64,000 nucleotides of DNA, taken from positions 186,001-250,000 of the forward strand of contig NZ_JACHGN010000016.1 in assembly GCF_014202315.1 (NCBI RefSeq), read 5' to 3'. The stretch comes from Thermocatellispora tengchongensis (lineage in GTDB: Bacteria; Actinomycetota; Actinomycetes; Streptosporangiales; Streptosporangiaceae). Shown in pieces: positions 31,747 to 40,101 of the stretch. The stretch's first letter is position 1; each line of letters starts with the position of its first letter. Below the pieces are notes generated by a model that did no database searches, was not told where the DNA came from, and saw nothing but the letters and a program-made list of their open reading frames with translations. Position numbers and translations under genes: made by a program.

Positions 31747-33018
31747 ATGAGCAGCATCTCGCCCGCCGGCGTCGAGGCCGGGCCGAAGGACGGCAAGGAA
31801 GGCGGCTCGGGCCCGCCGCGCCGGCCCGGCCGCGTGGCGCTGGGCAGTCTGTCGATCAACGTGCGGCAGAGCGGCATCTACATCGCCTTCGCGCTGATCG
31901 TCGTGCTGTTCACCGTGCTGACCGACGGCGCCATGCTCCAGCCGCAGAACATCTCCAACATCATCGTGCAGAACTCCTACATCCTGATCCTCGCGGTCGG
32001 GATGATCCTGATCATCATCGCCGGGCACATCGACCTGTCGGTGGGATCGGTGGTGGCGGTCACCGGCGCGGTGGCGGCGGTGCTCATGGTCGACTTCGGC
32101 GTGCCGTGGCCGCTCGCGCTGCTCATCACGCTGGTCGTGGGCGGCCTGATCGGGGCCTGGCAGGGGTTCTGGATCGCCTACTTCGGCATCCCGTCGTTCA
32201 TCGTCACCCTGGCCGGCATGCTGCTGTTCCGCGCGCTGACGCTGACGGTGCTGGGCAACCAGGGCATCGGCCCCTTCCCCGACGCGGTGCGCACGCTGTC
32301 CAACGGGTTCACCGACGGCTACCTCGGCAACATCGGCCTGGGCGTGCTGGGCGGGGCCGACCTGTTCAGCCTGCTGGTGGGCCTGATGGCGGTGGCGGGC
32401 ATGGTCGCGGCGCAGTGGCGGACCCGCACCGCCCGCGCCGGCTACGGCCAGGGCGTGGACCCGCTGCCGGTGTTCGTGCTGAAGACGGCCGCGGGCGCGG
32501 CGCTGATCATGGCGGTGGTCGTGCAGCTCGCCCGGTTCAAGAACCTGCCGTGGGTGCTGGTGCTGCTGGCGGTGCTGGTGCTGGGCTACTCGCTGCTGGC
32601 CAACCGCTCGGTGTTCGGCCGGCGCATCTACGCCGTGGGCGGCAACCTCCAGGCGGCGGTGCTGTCGGGCATCAAGGTCAAGTCGGTGGTGTTCTGGATC
32701 TTCGTGAACATGGGCGTGCTGGCGGCCATGGCCGGGATCATCTTCGCCGGCCGGCTGAACCAGGCGGGCCCCACCGCGGGCAACTCCTTCGAGCTGGACG
32801 CCATCGCGGCGGCGTTCATCGGCGGCGCGGCGGTGCAGGGCGGCGTCGGCAAGGTCGTGGGCGCGATCACCGGCGGCCTGATCATGGGCGTGATCAACAA
32901 CGGCATGTCGCTGATCGGCTCCCCCAGCGAGCGGGTCATGCTGGTCAAGGGCATCGTCCTGCTCGCCGCGGTCGCCTTCGACGTGTGGACCAAGCGCCGC
33001 GCCGGCGCGGCCCGCTGA
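31747..33018 (+). CDS. mmsB: MmsB/GguB, sugar ABC transporter permease
   Basis: The 423-residue integral membrane protein has about 10 hydrophobic helices and the CUT2 permease signature (IIAGHIDLSVGSVVAVTGAV, about residues 94-113), plus ELDAIAAAFIGGAAVQGGVG near the C-terminus. It has a charged 35-residue cytoplasmic N-terminus and the central insertion typical of GguB compared with RbsC. The start at 31747 is five bases after the mmsA stop. Confidence 0.94.
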   Translation: MSSISPAGVEAGPKDGKEGGSGPPRRPGRVALGSLSINVRQSGIYIAFALIVVLFTVLTDGAMLQPQNISNIIVQNSYILILAVGMILIIIAGHIDLSVGSVVAVTGAVAAVLMVDFGVPWPLALLITLVVGGLIGAWQGFWIAYFGIPSFIVTLAGMLLFRALTLTVLGNQGIGPFPDAVRTLSNGFTDGYLGNIGLGVLGGADLFSLLVGLMAVAGMVAAQWRTRTARAGYGQGVDPLPVFVLKTAAGAALIMAVVVQLARFKNLPWVLVLLAVLVLGYSLLANRSVFGRRIYAVGGNLQAAVLSGIKVKSVVFWIFVNMGVLAAMAGIIFAGRLNQAGPTAGNSFELDAIAAAFIGGAAVQGGVGKVVGAITGGLIMGVINNGMSLIGSPSERVMLVKGIVLLAAVAFDVWTKRRAGAAR

Positions 33019-33037
33019 CCGCCCGTCAGGCGGGCGG
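33019..33037. terminator. Hairpin between mmsB and the convergent lacI gene
   Basis: CCGCCCG-TCAGG-CGGGCGG forms a perfect 7-bp stem. It follows the mmsB stop directly and contains the lacI stop codon, so it likely terminates both operons. Confidence 0.65.
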
Positions 33038-34042
33038 CGGCGCGACGCTGGAGCGCGAGATGAGCGCCGGGGCGATGGTGCGGCGCTCGGTGACGGCCCG
33101 GCCGGAGTCGATCTGGCTCAGCAGCAGGCTCAGCCCGGCCTGGGCCACGGCGCCGAAGTCGGGGCGGATCGTGGTCAGCGGCGGGATGAGGTAGGCCGCC
33201 TCGGGCACGTCGTCGAAGCCGACCACGCTGACCTCCTCGGGCACGCGCCGGCCGCGTTCGTGCATGGCGCGCAGGATGCCCAGGGCGAGGTGGTCGTTGG
33301 CGGCGAAGACCGCGGTGACCTCGGGCATGCGCGAGAGCATCTGCCCGGCGCGGTACCCGGCCTCGGCGGTCCAGTCGGCCGGCACCAGCGGCGGCACCTC
33401 GGCGCCCGCCTCGCGCAGGGTGCGCTGCCAGCCCTCGATGCGGCCCGCGCTGTCGAACCAGTCGCGCGGGCCGGAGACGTGCCAGACGGTCCGGTGGCCG
33501 GCCTCCAGCAGGTGCCGGGTGGCCATGGCGGCGCCGGCCCGCTGGTCCACGGTCACCAGCGCGCCGGGCCGCTCGGGGTCGCCGTCGATGGTGACCAGCG
33601 GCACGTCGATGGTCAGGTGCTCCAGGGCCTCACCGGCCGACACCACCGGAGCTATCACCACGATCCCGGCCACCCGCTGGTCGAGGTGGCGCTCGACCGC
33701 GCCGGCGATCGAGCGCCGGTCGAGCCTGCGCACGCTGCCCACGCTCACCGCGAACCCGGCGTCGGCCGCCGCCTGCCCGAAGGCGGACAGCAGCGACGCC
33801 GGGCCGTACAGCGTGGAGTTCTGGGTGACCACGCCGAGCAGGCGGGAGCGGCCGGTGGCCAGCGCCCGCGCCGCCTGGTTGGGGCGGTAGCCCAGCTCGG
33901 CGATGGCCGCCCGCACCCTGATCCTGGTCTGCTCGCGGACGTTGGGGTGGTCGTTGAGCACCCGCGAGACCGTCTGGTGCGACACCCCCGCCAGGCGGGC
34001 GACATCGGTCATCGCCGGCCCGCGAACGCTCTTTTTCTCCAC
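33026..34042 (-). CDS. LacI family regulator, arabinose regulon (paralogue 1)
   Basis: The 338-residue repressor has HTH and hinge residues DVARLAGVSHQTVSRVLNDH, followed by PNVREQTRIRVRAAI. These are nearly identical to those of the second LacI (42769), including the recognition helix. The effector domain includes GIVVIAPVVSAGEAL, AVFAANDHLALGILRAMHER and VVGFDDVPEAAYLIPPLTTI. It lies between mmsB and araA and is preceded by a half-operator at 34134. It probably senses L-arabinose or a pathway intermediate and binds the GTTAGCGCTAAC class of sites. GTG 34042 is the likely start. Confidence 0.9.
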   Translation of the reverse strand: MEKKSVRGPAMTDVARLAGVSHQTVSRVLNDHPNVREQTRIRVRAAIAELGYRPNQAARALATGRSRLLGVVTQNSTLYGPASLLSAFGQAAADAGFAVSVGSVRRLDRRSIAGAVERHLDQRVAGIVVIAPVVSAGEALEHLTIDVPLVTIDGDPERPGALVTVDQRAGAAMATRHLLEAGHRTVWHVSGPRDWFDSAGRIEGWQRTLREAGAEVPPLVPADWTAEAGYRAGQMLSRMPEVTAVFAANDHLALGILRAMHERGRRVPEEVSVVGFDDVPEAAYLIPPLTTIRPDFGAVAQAGLSLLLSQIDSGRAVTERRTIAPALISRSSVAPPPA

Positions 34043-34133
34043 CCCGGAACCTCATTCACACAGATGCCAGAAATCCACCGCCTCCATTTTGGACCGTGGA
34101 AGGCACCGGTGTGTCACCGGGCGGCGCTTATTT

Positions 34134-34145
34134 TCGGCGCTAACA
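34134..34145. promoter_or_regulatory. Half-palindromic arabinose-regulon operator before lacI paralogue 1
   Basis: TCGGCGCTAACA keeps one perfect half (GCGCTAACA) of the operator class. It is in the 124-base gap between araA and the downstream lacI gene. It suggests separate, weaker autoregulation of this lacI. Confidence 0.45.
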
Positions 34146-34166
34146 ATCCGAAACCCGGATTAACGC

Positions 34167-35651
34167 CTACAGGCCCTGGGCCAGGCGATAGTACGCCTGG
34201 TTCCAGCGCAGCTCGTTGGCGAAGCCCCGCGGGGTGGTGGCGGAGTCGATGACCAGCAGCTCCACCTCCAGCATGGTGGCCAGGTCGCTCAGCTCCTCGG
34301 TGCCGACCGCCGCCGACAGCACGGTGTGGTGCGGAGCGCCCGCCATCAGCCACGACTCGGCCGAGGTGCGCAGGTCGGGCCGGGGCCGCCACACCGCGCG
34401 CGCCACCGGCAGCTTCGGCAGCGGCTCCAGCGGCGGCACCACGTCGATCTCGTTGGCCACCAGGCGGAACCGGTCGCCCATGTCGGCCAGGCCCGCGACC
34501 ACGGCCGGGCCGGGGGCGGCGTCGAAGACCAGGCGCACCGGGTCCTCCCGGTTGCCGATGCCCAGCGGGTGGATCTCGCAGGAGGGGGTGTCCGCGGCGA
34601 TGGAGGGGCACACCTCCAGCATGTGCGCGCCCAGGATCAGCTCCTCCCCCGGCGCCAGGTGGTAGGTGTAGTCCTCCATGAACGAGGTGCCGCCGGACAG
34701 CCCGGCCGACATGACCTTCAGCGTGCGCAGCAGCACCGAGGTCTTCCAGTCGCCCTCGCCGCCGAAGCCGTAGCCGTCGGCCATCAGCCGCTGCACCGCC
34801 AGCCCGGGGAGCTGCCGCAGCCCGCCCAGGTCCTCGAAGTTGGTGGTGAACGCGCGGAACCCGCCCGCCTCCAGGAAGGCGCGCAGCCCCAGCTCGATCC
34901 GGGCGGCGTAGCGCAGCGAGTCGTGCCGCTCGCCGTCGGCGCGCAGCTCGGGCGCGACGCGGTAGAGGTCCTCGTACTCCTTGACCAGGGCGGTGACGTC
35001 GGCGTCGGCGACGGCGTCCACCACCTCCACCAGGTCGTTGACGCCGTAGGTGTTCACCGAGACGCCGAAGCGGAGCTGGGCCTCGACCTTGTCGCCCTCG
35101 GTGACGGCCACGTCGCGCATGTTGTCGCCGAAGCGGGCCAGCTTCAGCGTGGCCAGCTCGGCCCGGCCGGCCGCGGCCCGCGCCCAGGCGCCGATCCGCG
35201 CGGCCACGGCCGGGTCGCTGACGTGCCCGGCGACGGTCTTGCGGGGCACGCCCAGGCGCGACTGGATGTAACCGAACTCGCGGTCGCCGTGCGCGGCCTG
35301 GTTGAGGTTCATGAAGTCCATGTCGATGGACGACCACGGCAGGTCGCGGTTGGCCTGGGTGTGCAGGTGCAGCAGCGGCTTGCGCAGCGCGTCCAGGCCG
35401 GCGATCCACATCTTGGCCGGGGAGAAGGTGTGCATCCACGCGATCAGGCCGAGGCAGGCGGGGTCGGCGTTGGCCTCCAGGCAGGCCGTGCGGATGGCGG
35501 CGGCGTCGGTGAGGACCGGCCGCCACACCACCTCCACCCCCGGCAGCGCCGCGTCCAGGGCGGCGGCGATCTCCCGTGACTGCTCGGCGACCTGGGCCAG
35601 CGTGGCCTCGCCGTACAGGCCCTGGCTGCCGGTCAGGAACCACACCTTCAC
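34167..35651 (-). CDS. araA: AraA, L-arabinose isomerase
   Basis: The 494-residue enzyme converts L-arabinose to L-ribulose using Mn2+. It starts [17 protein letters not shown], has [17 protein letters not shown], the [18 protein letters not shown] segment and [20 protein letters not shown], which contains one of the metal-binding glutamates (GGEGDWK). The others are supplied by [10 protein letters not shown] and [11 protein letters not shown] 35651 has a GAGGAG site and overlaps the araD stop by 4 bases, so translation of the two is coupled. The length is typical (about 500). Confidence 0.97.
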   Translation of the reverse strand: MKVWFLTGSQGLYGEATLAQVAEQSREIAAALDAALPGVEVVWRPVLTDAAAIRTACLEANADPACLGLIAWMHTFSPAKMWIAGLDALRKPLLHLHTQANRDLPWSSIDMDFMNLNQAAHGDREFGYIQSRLGVPRKTVAGHVSDPAVAARIGAWARAAAGRAELATLKLARFGDNMRDVAVTEGDKVEAQLRFGVSVNTYGVNDLVEVVDAVADADVTALVKEYEDLYRVAPELRADGERHDSLRYAARIELGLRAFLEAGGFRAFTTNFEDLGGLRQLPGLAVQRLMADGYGFGGEGDWKTSVLLRTLKVMSAGLSGGTSFMEDYTYHLAPGEELILGAHMLEVCPSIAADTPSCEIHPLGIGNREDPVRLVFDAAPGPAVVAGLADMGDRFRLVANEIDVVPPLEPLPKLPVARAVWRPRPDLRTSAESWLMAGAPHHTVLSAAVGTEELSDLATMLEVELLVIDSATTPRGFANELRWNQAYYRLAQGL

Positions 35652-36307
35652 TTCGCGCTCCTCTGGCCGTAGACGTTCTGATAGCGGTCGAACAGGCTGT
35701 CGATGTGGTGAGGCTCGATCGGCACCGGCCGGCCGAGCTGGCGGCTGATGTGCACGGTGCGGGCGACGTCCTCGCACATCACGGCGGCCTTGACCGCCGC
35801 CTTGGGCGACTCGCCGATGGTGAACACGCCGTGGTTCTGCATCAGCACGGCGCGCGAGCGGTGCCCGGCCAGCGTCTTGACGATGCCCCGGCCGATGTCG
35901 TCGCCGCCGATCAGCGCGAACGGGCCGACCGGGATCGGGCCGCCGAACTCGTCGGCCATCGCGGTCAGCACGCACGGGATCGGCTCGCCGCGGGCGGCCC
36001 AGGCGGTGGCGTAGGTGGAGTGGGTGTGCACCACCCCGCCGACCTCGGGCATGTGCCGGTAGACGTAGGCGTGCGCCTCGGTGTCGCTGGAGGGGGCGTG
36101 GTCACCCTCCACGAGCTTGCCGTCCAGGTCGCACACCACCATGGACTCGGGGGTCAGCTCGTCGTAGGACACGCCGCTGGGTTTGATCACGAACAGGTCC
36201 TCGCCCGGCACCCGGCCGGACACGTTGCCCGCCGTCCAGGCCACCAGGTCGTAGCGGACCAGTTCGGCGTGCAGGCGGCAGACCTCCCTGCGGGTCTCCG
36301 TTATCAC
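35648..36307 (-). CDS. araD: AraD, L-ribulose-5-phosphate 4-epimerase
   Basis: The 219-residue class II aldolase-fold enzyme produces D-xylulose 5-phosphate. Its zinc ligands are visible as [13 protein letters not shown] (HxH) and [13 protein letters not shown] (H), and it has the TAGNVSGR and [11 protein letters not shown] phosphate-binding segments. GTG 36307 is preceded by AAGGAG. It sits between araB and araA in an araB-araD-araA operon. Confidence 0.96.
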   Translation of the reverse strand: MITETRREVCRLHAELVRYDLVAWTAGNVSGRVPGEDLFVIKPSGVSYDELTPESMVVCDLDGKLVEGDHAPSSDTEAHAYVYRHMPEVGGVVHTHSTYATAWAARGEPIPCVLTAMADEFGGPIPVGPFALIGGDDIGRGIVKTLAGHRSRAVLMQNHGVFTIGESPKAAVKAAVMCEDVARTVHISRQLGRPVPIEPHHIDSLFDRYQNVYGQRSAK

Positions 36308-36321
36308 TTGCTCTCCTTGTT

Positions 36322-38019
36322 TCAGATGGCGGTGTCGTCTGAGACGGCGGTGTCGTCTGAGATGGCGGTGTCCGCGGTGGCGGCGTTGCGGATGGCGCGA
36401 AGGCGGTGCAGCATCGCGCCGTCGGCGAAGTGGTCGTGCAGCCGGCGGTACTCGGCGTACAGCCGGTCGTAGACGTCGGCGCGGGCGGCGTCGGGCAGGT
36501 ACGCGGCCGGGGTGCGCTTGCCCATCGCGGCCGAGGCGGCGGTGATGTCCGGGTACGCCCCGGCGGCGACGGCGGCGTGGATCGCCGAGCCGAGCGCCGG
36601 GCCCTGGTCGGAGGCGATCACCGACAGCGGGCGGCGCAGCACGTCGGCGTACACCTGCATCAGGAAGCGGTTCTTCAGCAGGCCGCCCGCGGCGATGAAC
36701 TCCTCCACCGGCACCCCGGAGTCCTCGAAGGTCTCCACGATGACGCGGGTGCCGAAGGCGGTGGCCTCGATCAGGGCGCGGTAGACGTCCTCGGGGCGGG
36801 TGGCGAGGGTCTGGCCGACGATGACGCCGGAGAGGTTGTGGTCCACCAGCACCGAACGGTTGCCGTTGTGCCAGTCCAGCGCGACCAGGCCGTGGGCGCC
36901 CACGGGCTGGCGCTCGGCCAGGGAGGTGAGGTGCTCGTGGATCGTCTCCCCGCGCGCGGCGGCCCGCTCGGCGTAGGAGGCGGGCACGCCGGTGCGGGCG
37001 AACCAGGCGAAGATGTCGCCCACGCCCGACTGGCCCGCCTCGTACCCCCACAGGCCCGGCACGATGCCGTCGCGCACCACGCCGCACATGCCCGGCACCT
37101 CGGCGAGCCGGTCGGCGGGCATGACGTGGCAGGTGGAGGTGCCCATGATGGCGACCATCTGGCCGGGGCGCACCGCGTCGGCGGCGGCGGAGGTGACGTG
37201 GGCGTCCACGTTGCCCACCGCGACCGCGATGCCCTCGGGCAGGCGGGTCCACTCCGCCGCCTGCGCGGTCAGCCGCCCGGCCAGGCCGCCGAGCGGGGCG
37301 ACCTCGCGGGCGAGCTTGGCGGTGAAGCCGGCGAAGGCGGGGTTCAGCGCGGCCAGGAAGTCCGCGGAGGGGTAGGCGCCGTCCTGGTAGATGCCCTTGT
37401 ACCCGGCGGTGCAGATGTTGCGGGTCTCCACGCCGGTGAGCTGCCAGATGATCCAGTCGGCCGCCTCGATCCACCGCTCGGCTCGGGCGTAGAGCTCCGG
37501 GTCCTCCTCCAGCACCTGAAGGCCCTTGGCGAACTCCCACTCCGAGGAGATCTTGCCGCCGTAGCGGCGCAGCCAGGGCTCCCCGCGGCTCTCGGCCAGC
37601 TCGTTGATCCGGTCGGCGTGCGGCTGGGCGGCATGGTGCTTCCACAGCTTGGGCCAGGCGTGCGGCCGGTCGGGAAACAGCTCGCAGAGCGGGGTGCCGC
37701 CGGCGGTGGCCGGCAGCACCGTGCAGGCGGTGAAGTCGGTGCCCACGCCGATCACCTTCGAGGCCGGCACCCCGGCCACGGCCAGCGCCTTGGGCACGGC
37801 GGTGCGCAGCACGTCGCGCCAGTCCTCGGGCGACTGCAACGCCCAGTCGGGGCCGAGGCGGACCCCGGAGCCCGGCAGCTCCTCCTCGATCACCCCGTGG
37901 GCGTACTCGTGGACGGCGCTGCCCAGCTCCGCCCCGTCCGAGACGCGCACCACGACGGCGCGCCCGGACAAGGTGCCGAAATCGATCCCGACGACGTACG
38001 AGTCAGCGTTAGCGCTCAC
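36322..38019 (-). CDS. araB: AraB, L-ribulokinase
   Basis: The 565-residue FGGY kinase phosphorylates L-ribulose. It has YVVGIDFGTLSGRAVVVRVS (residues 8-27), GVGTDFTACTVLP, AGYKGIYQDG, the FGGY-N core and EEFIAAGGLLKNRFLMQVYA near the C-terminus, as in AraB. The start codon GTG 38019 is itself part of a LacI operator (38008-38020). The last 16 residues are two and a half copies of a hexapeptide (DTA-I/V-SD) encoded by an 18-bp tandem repeat. This tail looks like a recent slippage extension beyond the family end. Confidence 0.96.
   Translation of the reverse strand: MSANADSYVVGIDFGTLSGRAVVVRVSDGAELGSAVHEYAHGVIEEELPGSGVRLGPDWALQSPEDWRDVLRTAVPKALAVAGVPASKVIGVGTDFTACTVLPATAGGTPLCELFPDRPHAWPKLWKHHAAQPHADRINELAESRGEPWLRRYGGKISSEWEFAKGLQVLEEDPELYARAERWIEAADWIIWQLTGVETRNICTAGYKGIYQDGAYPSADFLAALNPAFAGFTAKLAREVAPLGGLAGRLTAQAAEWTRLPEGIAVAVGNVDAHVTSAAADAVRPGQMVAIMGTSTCHVMPADRLAEVPGMCGVVRDGIVPGLWGYEAGQSGVGDIFAWFARTGVPASYAERAAARGETIHEHLTSLAERQPVGAHGLVALDWHNGNRSVLVDHNLSGVIVGQTLATRPEDVYRALIEATAFGTRVIVETFEDSGVPVEEFIAAGGLLKNRFLMQVYADVLRRPLSVIASDQGPALGSAIHAAVAAGAYPDITAASAAMGKRTPAAYLPDAARADVYDRLYAEYRRLHDHFADGAMLHRLRAIRNAATADTAISDDTAVSDDTAI
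36325..36370. repeat. 18-bp tandem repeat at the araB 3' end
   Basis: Copies GATGGCGGTGTCGTCTGA and GACGGCGGTGTCGTCTGA are followed by a partial GATGGCGGTGTC. The unit is in frame and encodes the DTAISD/DTAVSD tail of AraB, ending at the stop codon. Confidence 0.85.
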
Positions 38020-38020
38020 A
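38008..38020. promoter_or_regulatory. Arabinose-regulon LacI operator overlapping the araB start codon
   Basis: On the minus strand the 13 bases TGTGAGCGCTAAC include the araB GTG start codon and the codons for its first residues (MSAN). The identical 13-mer lies upstream of the YtfQ-like gene at 42724. A bound repressor would block elongation or initiation right at the start codon. Confidence 0.75.
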
Positions 38021-38041
38021 AAACGCTCCCCCCAAAACAGG

Positions 38042-39037
38042 TCATTTGCTCCGCCCGGAAATCAGGCGCTGGAGCAGGATGAAGGCGAACAACAGCAGTC
38101 CGATGAAGATCTTGGTCCACCACGAGCTCAGCGTGCCCTCGAAGCTGATGATCGTCTGGATCAGCCCGAGCACCAGCACGCCGAGCACGGTCCCGAGCAG
38201 GTATCCCGAGCCCCCGGTCAGCAGGGTGCCGCCGATGACGACGGCGGCGATCGCGTCCAGCTCCATGCCGACCGCGTGCAGCCCGTAGCCCGAGAGCATG
38301 TAGAACGACAGCAGCAGGCCGCCGAGCGCGGAGCAGAACCCGCTGATCCCGTACACGGCGATCTTGGTGCGGGCCACGGGCAGGCCCATGAGCAGGGCCG
38401 ACTGCTCGCCGCCGCCCACGGCGTACACGTTGCGGCCCAGGCGCGTGTAGTGCAGCACGTACGCCGCCGCCAGCACCACCACCAGCCCGATCAGCACGCT
38501 GGGCGAGATCCACATCTCGGCGAACAGGTCGATCCTGGTCTGCGCGAGCGCGGTGAAAGTGGGGTCGGTGATGGAGATCGACTCGGTGCCGATCGTGTAG
38601 CACAGGCCGCGGGCCAGGAACATGCCGGCCAGCGTGACGATGAACGGCTGGATCTCGAAGTAGTGGATGATCGCGCCCATGGCCAGGCCGAGCACCGTGC
38701 CGATCGCCAGGACCAGGACCATGACGGCGGGCGCGGGCCAGGAGCCCCCGGCGAGCAGGCTCGCGGAGATCATCGTGGACAGCGCGACCACCGAGCCGAC
38801 CGACAGGTCGATGCCGCCGGTGAGGATCACGAAGGTCATGCCGACGGCGACGACGAGCAGGAAGGCGTTGTCGATGAAGACGTTCAGCACGACCTGGCCG
38901 GTGACGAAGCCCTCGTAGCGCACCCCGCCGGCGGCGAACATCGCGGCGAACAGGCACGCGGTGACCAGCACGGGGACGTACTTGCGCGGGACCGCCGCGC
39001 GGCGGGCCAGGACCGCCGGGGAGAACGCGGCCATCAT
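38042..39037 (-). CDS. yjfF: YjfF-type sugar ABC transporter permease
   Basis: The 331-residue membrane protein has the CUT2 signature VILTGGIDLSVGSVVALSTM (about residues 68-87). Its C-terminus (FEGTLSSWWTKIFIGLLLFA) closely matches E. coli YjfF, a galactofuranose permease. ATG 39037 follows a GGAGG site and overlaps the upstream permease stop. With the genes at 39034, 40098 and 41719 it forms a complete YtfQRT-YjfF importer. The arabinose context argues for pentofuranose transport. Confidence 0.92.
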   Translation of the reverse strand: MMAAFSPAVLARRAAVPRKYVPVLVTACLFAAMFAAGGVRYEGFVTGQVVLNVFIDNAFLLVVAVGMTFVILTGGIDLSVGSVVALSTMISASLLAGGSWPAPAVMVLVLAIGTVLGLAMGAIIHYFEIQPFIVTLAGMFLARGLCYTIGTESISITDPTFTALAQTRIDLFAEMWISPSVLIGLVVVLAAAYVLHYTRLGRNVYAVGGGEQSALLMGLPVARTKIAVYGISGFCSALGGLLLSFYMLSGYGLHAVGMELDAIAAVVIGGTLLTGGSGYLLGTVLGVLVLGLIQTIISFEGTLSSWWTKIFIGLLLFAFILLQRLISGRSK

Positions 39038-40101
39038 GCCCTCACCTCCACCTTCTCGTCCGCCGGGGCGGGGGTCGCGGCCGGGCGTCTGCGCCGGTGG
39101 AACGCCCTGGCGCGGAAGGCCGGCGACTGCAGCAGGCAGACCACGGTCACCACCAGCGCCTTGAACAGCAGCGTGGTCTCCGGCGGGACGCCGATGGTGT
39201 AGATCGTGGTGGTCAGCGTCTGGATGATCAGCGCGCCGAGGATCGTGCCGCCGAGGGAGAACCTGCCGCCGGTCAGCGCGGTGCCGCCGATGACGACGGC
39301 GAGGATCGCGTCCAGCTCGATCCACAGCCCGGCGTTGTTGCCGTCGGCGCTGGAGACGTTGGAGCTGATCATCAGCCCGGCGATGCCGGCGCACAGCGCG
39401 CAGAAGGCGTAGACCGTGATCAGCAGGCCGCGGGCGTTCACCCCCGACAGCCGGCCGGCCTCGGCGTTGCCGCCGACCGCCTCGATCAGCAGGCCCAGCG
39501 CCAGCCGCCGGGTGAGGAAGGCGGTCAGCGCGAGCAGCAGCGCCGCGATCAGGACGCCGAACGGCAGCGTCAGCCAGTAGCCGCCGCCGATCAGCTTGTA
39601 CGGCGCGCTGTTGATCGTGATGATCTGCCCGTCGGTGATGAGCTGGGCCAGGCCGCGCCCGGCGACCATGAGGATCAGCGTGGCCACGATCGGCTGGATG
39701 CCGGCCACCGCGACCAGCATCCCGTTCCAGGCGCCCAGGACCAGCGCCAGGCCCAGGGCCAGGCCGACGGCGGTGAGCACCCCGGTGACGGAGTTCTGGT
39801 CCTCCAGGCCGCTGATGCTCAGGCAGGCCAGCGCGCCGGAGATGGCCACCACCGAGCCGACCGACAGGTCGATGCCGCCGGTGGCGATGACCAGGGTCAT
39901 GCCCAGCGCGACCAGGATCAGCGGCGCGCCGAAGCGGGCGATGTCCACCAGGCTGCCGTACAGGTGGCCGTCCTTGATCTCCACCGAGAAGAAGCCGTCG
40001 GTCAGGGCCAGGTTGAGCAGCAGCAGCCCGGCCAGCACCACGGCCGGCCAGAACAGCCGGTGGCCGGTGATCCGGCGGGCCAGGGGGACGGTCCCGGTCA
40101 T
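39034..40101 (-). CDS. ytfT: YtfT-type sugar ABC transporter permease
   Basis: The 355-residue membrane protein carries the CUT2 motif VIATGGIDLSVGSVVAISGA (about residues 71-90) and WIELDAILAVVIGGTALTGG near the end. It is the second permease of the YtfQRT-YjfF importer. Its ATG 40101 overlaps the ATPase stop by 4 bases, and its own stop overlaps the next start. The C-terminal 25 residues are charged and cytoplasmic (RRRRPAATPAPADEKVEVRA). Confidence 0.92.
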   Translation of the reverse strand: MTGTVPLARRITGHRLFWPAVVLAGLLLLNLALTDGFFSVEIKDGHLYGSLVDIARFGAPLILVALGMTLVIATGGIDLSVGSVVAISGALACLSISGLEDQNSVTGVLTAVGLALGLALVLGAWNGMLVAVAGIQPIVATLILMVAGRGLAQLITDGQIITINSAPYKLIGGGYWLTLPFGVLIAALLLALTAFLTRRLALGLLIEAVGGNAEAGRLSGVNARGLLITVYAFCALCAGIAGLMISSNVSSADGNNAGLWIELDAILAVVIGGTALTGGRFSLGGTILGALIIQTLTTTIYTIGVPPETTLLFKALVVTVVCLLQSPAFRARAFHRRRRPAATPAPADEKVEVRA

